Origin: Lachnospiraceae bacterium AM48-27BH
GTDB taxonomy: Bacteria; Bacillota; Clostridia; Lachnospirales; Lachnospiraceae
Assembly (NCBI GenBank): GCA_003478355.1
Contig: QUFC01000018.1
Location: forward strand, 1-64,000
DNA length: 64,000 bases
Reading direction: 5' to 3'
The notes beneath the pieces are model-generated. The model saw nothing but the letters and a program-made list of their open reading frames with translations, ran no database searches and was not told the DNA's origin. Below are positions 52,791 to 59,998 of the stretch, piece after piece (within the stretch, counting starts at the first letter, position 1; each line of letters starts with the position of its first letter). Position numbers and translations under genes: made by a program.

Positions 52791-53151
52791 TCACGCAAAA
52801 TCAAATAATCTATCAAAGCTAATCTTGAAGTTAGGGAACATCACAAGTCCCAGTTCATCCTTATTCTTTTCCGTCACAACTTTGAACAGATATGAGTATG
52901 GCGTTCCGTCTGCCTTATAGTCAAACATATAGATTTCCACAGACTTCTTGCGCCAGTCCACGATCCAATACTCGGATACACCGACTTTACAATAGGTTTC
53001 CATCTTCCCGCCATTGATACTGTACTCCATCGCCAAAAACACGGCACAGACTGTCTTTGATCTGACTTCCAATCTCAACTACAAAGTTATTTATCACCAT
53101 GGAATGCTCTATATAGGCATTGCTCATATCTTCTATTGGGAATGCGCTCAT
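52791..53151 (-). pseudogene. Decayed Uma2-family endonuclease-like gene
   Basis: The start region (MSAFPIEDMSNAYIEHSMVINNFVVEIG...CRVFGDGVQY) and the end region (KMETYCKVGVSEYWIVDWRKKSVEIYMFDY...FKISFDRLFDFA) are both Uma2-like but in different frames. The central part with most of the acidic catalytic residues is missing. About 120 codons remain of roughly 190. The C-terminal YWIVD motif is intact. A non-functional remnant; the deletion makes simple sequencing error insufficient as an explanation. Confidence 0.65.
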
Positions 53152-53170
53152 TCTCTTCACCTTCCTTTTC

Positions 53171-53989
53171 CTATATTCCCATCACCCGCCGGATATGGAT
53201 TGCTAAAAATCCCGTTTCTTCCTGGGGAAAATGCAGTTTCATCTCCTGCTCTAAGATCTGACAGACTTTCGCTGCAGCCTCATATTCTTTCGGAAATGAA
53301 TGACGGGCGTAGTCTTCGAGATCCAGATTGGCGCTCTCACCTTTGCGGACTCTTGCCAGCATATAGCGGATATGGCTGACCAACCGGTTATAGCCGAGGG
53401 AATCCGCGGTCAGCTTCTTATTCATATACTCTTCGATCAGCCCCAGGCAGCGATTGACCAGACGGGCAGTTTCTAACGACTGGGCCACATTTTCTTTTGC
53501 CAGACCGGCATGAAGATGGAGGGTAATATAGCCGATCTCATCTTCTGAGAATTCAAGGTCAGTCAGACTTTTCAAGATTTCAACACCGTTCTTCGCCGCA
53601 GTGTACTCCTCCTCAAAAAGAGTCCGGATATCCTGTAAAAATGGATTCGGGATCTCCATATGTTCACGAATCCTGGATGCCGCCATAGCGATATGGTCTG
53701 CCATAGGAATCAGGATATCATGCTGAAGATTCCCCAGTACCTTTTCTGCCTCTTCTATGATACGTCCAGCCGCCTCAATATAGACCGGTTCAATCTCATT
53801 CACTCTGGTAAGCGCAGACTCCTTCTGTTTCACCAGTTCATAACGCTTTCCCTCCGGTAATCTGGTCATCCGTTCCCCGATCCTGTGGCCAAACCCCACT
53901 CCATTTCCAAGCAGGATCTGTTCCTGCCCAGACTGATCATCCAGAACCAGAATTCCGTTGTTATTCAAGACCTTCATGATTCTGTACAT
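53171..53989 (-). CDS. BglG/LicT-family transcriptional antiterminator (GlcT-like)
   Basis: 272 residues. An N-terminal RNA-binding CAT domain (1-55; YRIMKVLNNNGILVLDDQSGQEQILLGNGVGFG) is followed by two PRD domains (about 65-170 and 171-272), with phosphorylatable histidines such as those in DHIAMA, LHLHAGLA, VSHIRYML and LAIHIRR. It should bind the anti-terminator hairpin in the ptsG leader when glucose transport leaves the PRDs in the active phosphorylation state. Its own promoter lies in the gap behind ptsG. An inverted repeat may mask its ribosome site on read-through RNA. Confidence 0.9.
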   Translation of the reverse strand: MYRIMKVLNNNGILVLDDQSGQEQILLGNGVGFGHRIGERMTRLPEGKRYELVKQKESALTRVNEIEPVYIEAAGRIIEEAEKVLGNLQHDILIPMADHIAMAASRIREHMEIPNPFLQDIRTLFEEEYTAAKNGVEILKSLTDLEFSEDEIGYITLHLHAGLAKENVAQSLETARLVNRCLGLIEEYMNKKLTADSLGYNRLVSHIRYMLARVRKGESANLDLEDYARHSFPKEYEAAAKVCQILEQEMKLHFPQEETGFLAIHIRRVMGI

Positions 53990-53990
53990 A

Positions 53991-54098
53991 AAATACCTCC
54001 CGCACCTGCATTTTCCGTTCCGTCATGTATACGAACAGACACTTCTATTCTGATTATACATGAAAACTGGAAATTCGCCAAGTGCAGGAGGTATTTCC
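53991..54098 (-). promoter_or_regulatory. Antiterminator gene promoter and RBS-masking inverted repeat
   Basis: TTGGCG (54076-54081), 17-base spacer, TATAAT (54053-54058). GTGCAGGAGGTATTT (about 54083-54097, + strand) is the near-perfect inverse of AAATACCTCCCGCAC (about 53991-54005), which contains the gene's ribosome site. Only transcripts coming from ptsG would contain both arms. Confidence 0.6.
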
Positions 54099-54127
54099 TC
54101 CACAAAAATCACATCATAAACAGGAAC

Positions 54128-56359
54128 TTATTTATGGATCTCTCCGATTGCGTCCAGCCGGTTCACCATGCCCTCTTTTGTTAAATTCAGGCTATCCGCA
54201 CTGGTCAGACCGGTAAAGATCACCATGCAAGCTTCGCTGGCTGCGTGTTCACGGATAAATGAAAGGTCAAATTCCATCAATTTATCACCCTGGTGAACCT
54301 GCTGGCCATCTGTAACAAATACCTCAAATCCTTTTCCGTCTAATTTTACTGTATCCACACCAATATGAAGCAGATATTCCGTTCCATCTGCCGCTTTCAT
54401 GCCGATCGCATGCTTACTTGGAAACACAAATAATACAGTGCCATCCTCTGGAGCTACCACTGTTCCATCCTCTGGCATCACCATATAACCGTCACCCATG
54501 GCCTTGCTGGCAAATGCCTCGTCCGGGGACTCGCTGATCGGGGCTACTTTTCCTTTTAACGGAGAGTAAAGAATGTGAGAGGATGTCTGTAGCTGGACAC
54601 TCTCAGCTGGCACCTGCTCAGACACGCCTGCCTCTGGCTGAGAATCCGTCACTGGCTGAGAATCTGTCACTGACTGCTCAGATTTCTGAGCCGCCTCCGG
54701 TCTATCCACTTCATCCTCATCCCCGCTCTGTGCCAGATATGCTTCCAGATTGGATTTGATCACCGTTACCTGTGGTCCGTAGATCACCTGGATTCCCTGT
54801 CCTCTTTTCACTACACCAACCGCTCCGGTTGCCTTTAACAGCTTCTCGTCTACCAGTTCCGGATTCTCGATGGAACAACGAAGCCTGGTTGCACAGCAAT
54901 CCACAGAAGTGATATTTTTCTTTCCACCAAGACCTCTTGCAATCGCCGCACTCTTCTCATCGTCAGTGCCGCCCTGTTTTCCATCGGTCTCTGACTGCCG
55001 GCTATTCGCCGTGTTTCTGGCATTGACATCGGCTTTTGTGTATAATTTCGTCTCCTCATCATCGTCCTCCCGTCCAGGAGTCTTGAAATCATACTTTTTG
55101 ATCAGAAAACTGAAAATAAAGTAATATAATAGGAAGTAAATGATTCCCACCGGAATGATCCGCATCCAGCTTGTCTTTGCATTTCCCTGCAAAATACCGA
55201 AAATAAACAGATCCAGGATACCGCCGGAGAAAGTCAGGCCAACAGCGATATTTAACACATGGGCAATCATGTAGGCACTTCCTGCCAGGATTACCTGCAC
55301 TGCAAATAATGCCGGTGCTACAAATAAAAAGGAAAACTCCAGTGGCTCTGTAATTCCTGTAAACATACAAGCCAATGCTGCACTTAACAACAGACCGCCA
55401 GCCGCTTTTTTCTTCTCCGGCTTTGCACAACGGTACATGGCCAATGCCGCGCCAGGAAGTCCAAAGATCATGAAAATAAACTCACCGGAGAAATATCTGG
55501 TGGCATCTGCGCTGAAATGCGTCACATCCGGGCTTGCAAGCTGAGCGAAGAAGATATTCTGTCCGCCCTGGATCAGATTGCCATCTACCATCATGGTCCC
55601 GCCAACTGCAGTCTGCCAGAATGGCATATAAAATACATGATGAAGGCCAAATGGAATCAGCGCCCGTTTGATGATACCAAAGACCAGGGTTCCAAAATAT
55701 CCGGTTCCGGTCACCAGTCCGCCCAGGGCAAAGATGCCGTTCTGAACAGCAGGCCAGATAAAGTACATAAGGATTCCTACGCCCACGTAAACTACCGTAG
55801 AAATGATCGGTACAAACCGGGAACCGCCGAAGAATGATAAGGCACTCGGCAGGACGATCTTGTGATAACGATTATGCAGGGCCGCTACCCCAAGTCCTAC
55901 AATTATACCGCCAAATACGCCCATCTGCAAAGACTGAATGCCACAGACACTGGCGATGGTCCCATCTAAGACATTGTCTGCAATGCTTCCATCTGCCAGA
56001 ATTTTCCCGGATACCACCAATACTGCATTGATGGATGCGTGCATAACGAAAAATGATATCATAGCAGACAATGCTGCGACTTCCTTCTCTGCTTTTGCCA
56101 TACCGATGGCAACACCCACAGCGAAAATAATCGGAAGATTGTCAAAAATCACATTTCCTGCTTTACTGATGATCACCAGCAAGGCATGAAGCATGGTTCC
56201 ATTGCCCAAAATGGACTGTAATCCATAGGTTGCGATCGTTGTTTCATTGGTAAAGGAACTGCCGATTCCTAAAAGCAGTCCCGCAACAGGAAGCACTGCG
56301 ATCGGAAGCATAAAGCTGCGTCCCACCCTCTGAAGCACACCAAAAATCTTGTCTTTCAT
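54128..56359 (-). CDS. ptsG: Glucose-type PTS transporter, EIICBA fusion
   Basis: 743 residues. EIIC (1-425) has about ten membrane segments and family motifs such as LPVAGLLLGIG, FDNLPIIFAVGVAIG and GITEPLEFSFLF. EIIB (about 480-560) carries the phosphocysteine in SVDCCATRLRCSI. After a linker with VTDSQP repeats, EIIA (about 605-735) carries the phosphohistidine in YLLHIGVDTVKL. It phosphorylates glucose (or a related hexose such as GlcNAc) during uptake. Expression is gated by a leader antiterminator/terminator switch, with the antiterminator gene directly downstream. Confidence 0.93.
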   Translation of the reverse strand: MKDKIFGVLQRVGRSFMLPIAVLPVAGLLLGIGSSFTNETTIATYGLQSILGNGTMLHALLVIISKAGNVIFDNLPIIFAVGVAIGMAKAEKEVAALSAMISFFVMHASINAVLVVSGKILADGSIADNVLDGTIASVCGIQSLQMGVFGGIIVGLGVAALHNRYHKIVLPSALSFFGGSRFVPIISTVVYVGVGILMYFIWPAVQNGIFALGGLVTGTGYFGTLVFGIIKRALIPFGLHHVFYMPFWQTAVGGTMMVDGNLIQGGQNIFFAQLASPDVTHFSADATRYFSGEFIFMIFGLPGAALAMYRCAKPEKKKAAGGLLLSAALACMFTGITEPLEFSFLFVAPALFAVQVILAGSAYMIAHVLNIAVGLTFSGGILDLFIFGILQGNAKTSWMRIIPVGIIYFLLYYFIFSFLIKKYDFKTPGREDDDEETKLYTKADVNARNTANSRQSETDGKQGGTDDEKSAAIARGLGGKKNITSVDCCATRLRCSIENPELVDEKLLKATGAVGVVKRGQGIQVIYGPQVTVIKSNLEAYLAQSGDEDEVDRPEAAQKSEQSVTDSQPVTDSQPEAGVSEQVPAESVQLQTSSHILYSPLKGKVAPISESPDEAFASKAMGDGYMVMPEDGTVVAPEDGTVLFVFPSKHAIGMKAADGTEYLLHIGVDTVKLDGKGFEVFVTDGQQVHQGDKLMEFDLSFIREHAASEACMVIFTGLTSADSLNLTKEGMVNRLDAIGEIHK

Positions 56360-56415
56360 ATTCCTTCTCCTTCTTTTTCAGAGTATGCCCCACCTCTTTT
56401 GATTTCATTCCATTG

Positions 56416-56472
56416 AAAAAGGCACTAACCCTAAAGGACACCCTTTCCAAGATGTCTTTTAAAGTTAATGCC
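56416..56472 (-). terminator. ptsG: Regulated terminator in the ptsG leader
   Basis: GGCATTAAC (56464-56472, - strand) pairs with GTTAGTGCC (56421-56429), followed by TTTTTC. Its upstream arm is the end of the RAT sequence, so antiterminator binding and terminator formation exclude each other. Confidence 0.8.
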
Positions 56473-56492
56473 TGCTTTACCAGTAACACACT
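56464..56492 (-). promoter_or_regulatory. ptsG: Ribonucleic antiterminator (RAT) target
   Basis: The - strand reads TGTTACTGGTAAAGCAGGCA, the conserved core of LicT/GlcT-type RAT hairpins. It lies between the ptsG promoter and the leader terminator. Confidence 0.85.
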
Positions 56493-56512
56493 CTGTATGA
56501 TTTTATGAGACC

Positions 56513-56541
56513 AGTATAACTTCAAACCACCCTCATGTCAA
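56513..56541 (-). promoter_or_regulatory. ptsG: Promoter of ptsG
   Basis: TTGACA (56536-56541), 17-base spacer, TATACT (56513-56518) on the - strand, only about 45 bases after the TRAP permease stop codon. Confidence 0.75.
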
Positions 56542-56583
56542 CTGATTTTCTTTATTTCTTATGTGTTTTTCCATGTACTCCCT

Positions 56584-58554
56584 TTATGCTGCCAATGCGT
56601 TTTTTTCCTTCTTCACGGACTGATAACCAACTGCACACACTAAGCCAACCAGGACAAATCCAATGATATCTGTCAGTGTTCCAGGAATGAGCAGAGTCAA
56701 TCCACCAACTACGCACAGGATTCTCTCCCACCACTTCATCTGGTGGAATACGAAACCGCTTAGACCCGCTGCCACACCAAAGATTCCGATCAGGCTGGTA
56801 ATGGTGATCATCACAACCTCTGGAATGGTGGTATTGATAAATAACATCGCCGGATTCATAGCAATGATATAAGGCACGATGAATGCCGCAATAGCAAGCC
56901 GGCTGGCGTTGATCGCCGTTTTCATCGGCGGTGCCTTGGCGATGGCAGCGCCTGCGTAGGCAGCCAGGGCAACTGGCGGTGTAATATCTGCTACGATACC
57001 AAAGTAAAATACAAAGAAATGAGCTGCTAACATCTCCACTCCGATTTCCTTGCTCATGAGGATCGGTGCACAGGTGGCTGCCATGATACAGTAAGTTGCT
57101 GTTGTTGGAACACCCATACCAAGAACGATACAGCACAACATGGTCAGTAACAGGGCAATGATCATGACGCCTCCGGATGCGGAAACGATCGTTCTTAATA
57201 ATTTTGAAGCCAGACCGGTGGAGGTAATACATCCTGCCACAATTCCTGCCATGCTGCAGGCAGAAGCTACCGTGATGGTTCCTTTGCCGCCTGCTTCTAA
57301 TGCGTCAATGATCTTAGAAATGCTGATCCGGTTATCCGAATTAAATAAGCCAACTATAATGGTCACCAGAATCGCAATCGCTGCAGAGCTCTGCATGGTT
57401 CTGGTTCCATTGGATACCAGGATCACCAGTACAACCAGTGGAGTTAACAGATACAGTTTACGGACTAAATAATTAAATTTAGGAAGCGTGTCTTTATCTA
57501 AACCCTTTAATCCTAATTTTTTCGCTTCCAGATGAACTGCAATATAAATACCAACAAAATATAACACTGCAGGAAGAATCGCCAGCACTGCAATTCTTGA
57601 ATATGGAACACCGGTATACTCTGCCATCAGGAAGGCTGCTGCACCCATGATCGGCGGCATGATCTGTCCACCGGTGGATGCTGCTGCTTCAACAGCGCCT
57701 GCAAAATCTGGTTTATATCCGGTCTTGACCATCATCGGGATGGTAACGGAACCTGTCGTTACCGTATTACCAACAGAAGAACCGGAAACCATACCACAAA
57801 GAGCAGAAGAAATAACAGCTACCTTTGCCGGACCACCTACCGAAGAACCTGCCACACAGTTTGCCAGATCAATAAAAAACGCGGAAATGCTGGTTCTCTC
57901 CAGGAATGCCCCGAAAATGATAAATACCACAATATATTTCTGACATACGTTGATCGGAGTATTCATCACACCGTTGGTGGTGTAAAACAGATCGTAAATA
58001 ACTTTACCAAAGCGGACATTGGCAAAGGTATAGATCAGAAGCGCGCCTACGACAAAAAGGATCGGAAGTCCCACGCATCGTCTGCAAAGCTCGATCAACA
58101 CCAGGATCGCTATGATAGCGATAGCCAGCATAAATGGATCCTTCGAAATGACACTGTAGCTGGTCAGCAAAATCTTCTGGGCATTGTGTCCAAAATAGAG
58201 AAATGGGACTGCTCCTGCAATCATCAGCACAACGTCATACCATGGGATGTAATTCACCCGCACATGGCCTTTTTTCACCGGATAGTTCAAAAATCCGATC
58301 AAAATGATCATAGCCAAAAAACGGGTCAGACGAACCTCTGGAAGTCCTCTGTCAAACAGTGTCAGATAGATGCAGTATAAAGAAAATGCTGCCATCAGGA
58401 AACGGATCACTTGCTTTGGTGTTCCCTCCCATACCCGGACATTCGATTCCCTGTCGTATTTTTTCATCACTGCATCTACAGCTTCTGCTGCATGATCCGA
58501 TGAATGATTGGTAAGATCTGCTGCATCCGCAGCATGTTTTTTCAGAAAACTCAT
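56584..58554 (-). CDS. TRAP transporter fused permease, TAXI type
   Basis: 656 residues with about sixteen hydrophobic segments, combining the small (4-helix) and large (12-helix) TRAP membrane subunits. The large-subunit signatures are SSVGGPAKVAVISSALCGMVSGSSVGNTVTTGSVTIPMM and EAAASTGGQIMPPIMGAAAFLMAEY. It imports a substrate, driven by a sodium or proton gradient, delivered by the TAXI binding protein encoded just upstream (gap 55 bases). Glutamate or other organic acids are typical guesses; the substrate is not evident. Confidence 0.92.
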   Translation of the reverse strand: MSFLKKHAADAADLTNHSSDHAAEAVDAVMKKYDRESNVRVWEGTPKQVIRFLMAAFSLYCIYLTLFDRGLPEVRLTRFLAMIILIGFLNYPVKKGHVRVNYIPWYDVVLMIAGAVPFLYFGHNAQKILLTSYSVISKDPFMLAIAIIAILVLIELCRRCVGLPILFVVGALLIYTFANVRFGKVIYDLFYTTNGVMNTPINVCQKYIVVFIIFGAFLERTSISAFFIDLANCVAGSSVGGPAKVAVISSALCGMVSGSSVGNTVTTGSVTIPMMVKTGYKPDFAGAVEAAASTGGQIMPPIMGAAAFLMAEYTGVPYSRIAVLAILPAVLYFVGIYIAVHLEAKKLGLKGLDKDTLPKFNYLVRKLYLLTPLVVLVILVSNGTRTMQSSAAIAILVTIIVGLFNSDNRISISKIIDALEAGGKGTITVASACSMAGIVAGCITSTGLASKLLRTIVSASGGVMIIALLLTMLCCIVLGMGVPTTATYCIMAATCAPILMSKEIGVEMLAAHFFVFYFGIVADITPPVALAAYAGAAIAKAPPMKTAINASRLAIAAFIVPYIIAMNPAMLFINTTIPEVVMITITSLIGIFGVAAGLSGFVFHQMKWWERILCVVGGLTLLIPGTLTDIIGFVLVGLVCAVGYQSVKKEKNALAA

Positions 58555-58609
58555 TGCAAATGATCCCCTTCCTTTGAAAATCTGTGATTCCGTTCGCTGC
58601 TTTCTATTC

Positions 58610-59656
58610 CTATTTTGTTGGAACAGTCAGACCTTTTTCTGCAAAATATTTTGCTGCACCCTTGTGATATGGAACTGCAGTTACAGAAGCTGCAAAGTCA
58701 AGATCCAGTTCATTTTTCTTATCATGTCCCAGGGTGTCGATGCTATCGTAGATACCTGCTACTACGTTGTAAATATCATTCTCATCCACATCGTCTCTTG
58801 CTACTACTACTGCGCCTACTGCTACGGTTGTTGCATCAGCATCCAGTCCATAAGCATCTTTGGCGATGGTGTATTTGCTGTAATATGGAGAAGCTTCGAT
58901 CAGTTTGTCGATGTGCTCATCATCTAACTCTACCAGATATACCTTTCTGGTTGCTGCTAAAGAAGTGACTGCTGTAGTCGGTGCGCCTGCTACGATAAAT
59001 GCTGCATCGATCTTGCCGTCCTGCATCGCCTCAACACTGTCACCGAAAGACTGGTAGGTTGGAGTAATATCATCAATGGTCAGTCCATAAGCACCCAGGC
59101 AATCCAATGCATTAAAGTAAACACCGGAACCAGAATCACCAACCGATACGGTCTTGCCTTTCAGATCTGCTACCGTCTTGATATCCGGATTTAACGTAAC
59201 GATCTGAACCTGCTCCATATAAAGAGCCGCTACAGTAGAAAAACCGTCTACCTTTGCGCCATCAAATAAGTTGGTTCCATTATAAGCATAAGCCATAACG
59301 TCAGACTGTACAAAACCAAGCTGTGCATCGCCTGCATCCATGGCCTCGATGTTGCCCTTGGAGCCCTTGCCTACGATGGCGGTTACAGTAGTATCTGTCA
59401 TATCACTGATCTGTCCTGCCAGCACACTTCCAAATCCGTAGTAAGTACCCTGGTCACCACCAGTCGTGAAGATCAGTTCCTTTCCGCTGCCAGCTAAGCC
59501 AATCTTATCAGCAGGTGCTGCTGCCGTTGTCCCCTCTGCCTTCGTGTCTGCTGCGGAGGTGTCTGCTGCTGTTGTCGCAGAAGAACCATTTCCTCCACAT
59601 GCTGTCAGAGACAGTGCCATCATGGATGCCATAACTAATGCGAAACCTTTTTTCAT
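58610..59656 (-). CDS. TAXI-family TRAP transporter substrate-binding lipoprotein
   Basis: 348 residues. The signal peptide with lipobox (ALVMASMMALSLTACGGNGSS) predicts a membrane-anchored lipoprotein with Cys20 as the acylated residue. A threonine/alanine-rich linker follows. The TAXI fold shows GGDQGTYYGFGSVLAGQI, VGDSGSGVYFNALDCLGAYG and AAFIVAGAPTTAVTSLA. It captures the substrate and hands it to the fused permease. Ribosome site CGAGGAGGAAG. It is first in a two-gene operon with its own promoter and a hairpin repeat in the leader. Confidence 0.93.
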   Translation of the reverse strand: MKKGFALVMASMMALSLTACGGNGSSATTAADTSAADTKAEGTTAAAPADKIGLAGSGKELIFTTGGDQGTYYGFGSVLAGQISDMTDTTVTAIVGKGSKGNIEAMDAGDAQLGFVQSDVMAYAYNGTNLFDGAKVDGFSTVAALYMEQVQIVTLNPDIKTVADLKGKTVSVGDSGSGVYFNALDCLGAYGLTIDDITPTYQSFGDSVEAMQDGKIDAAFIVAGAPTTAVTSLAATRKVYLVELDDEHIDKLIEASPYYSKYTIAKDAYGLDADATTVAVGAVVVARDDVDENDIYNVVAGIYDSIDTLGHDKKNELDLDFAASVTAVPYHKGAAKYFAEKGLTVPTK

Positions 59657-59687
59657 AATCTTCTTCCTCCTCGTTTTCGAACGATTT

Positions 59688-59718
59688 TTCGTAACTATTC
59701 AGTACCTTCATAGTTACG
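59688..59718 (-). repeat. Leader hairpin repeat, copy 2 (GTAACTAT family)
   Basis: CGTAACTAT and ATAGTTACG are perfect arms around TCAGTACCTTC. It lies between promoter and ribosome site of the TAXI gene, in the same orientation and a similar place as copy 1 before the CbpA-like gene. Confidence 0.65.
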
Positions 59719-59739
59719 ATTTTTCTTAACTTGTTGCCC

Positions 59740-59768
59740 ATTATAGCACAACACTTTTTCAATATCAA
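59740..59768 (-). promoter_or_regulatory. Promoter of the TRAP-TAXI operon
   Basis: TTGATA (59763-59768), 17-base spacer, TATAAT (59740-59745) with TG before the -10 box (extended -10). The predicted leader is about 75 bases. Confidence 0.7.
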
Positions 59769-59887
59769 GTAAAAGATTGTGAATGTTACAACTTTTTAGT
59801 TGTGGAAAAATTGAAAACACCTTATCTGTAGACAGAAAATCCGGAAGGATTCCCCCAAAAGCTGAAGGATTCCTTCCGGATTATTCG

Positions 59888-59993
59888 TTACTGTTCACGC
59901 GAGCAACGGATTTTGCCGATGCTTCGCATTCTAAATCGGCAAAATCTGTTACCACCACTGTATCATCTGTCAGGCTCACTTTATATTGTGAAC
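59888..59993. repeat. Dispersed hairpin repeat, copy B
   Basis: TTACTGTTCACG (59888-59899), the perfect stem GATTTTGCCGAT (59909-59920) / ATCGGCAAAATC (59935-59946) with a 14-base loop, then ACCACCACTGTATCATCTGTC. It is the near-exact reverse of copy A at 40.3 kb over its central part. It sits between the TRAP operon promoter and the end of the surface protein gene. Confidence 0.75.
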
Positions 59994-59998
59994 CCGTT

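Noticed and set aside
56552..57232. 226-aa frame on the - strand inside the TRAP permease
   Set aside because: It is a shadow of the permease gene in another frame, rich in H, R and C with no coherent domain.
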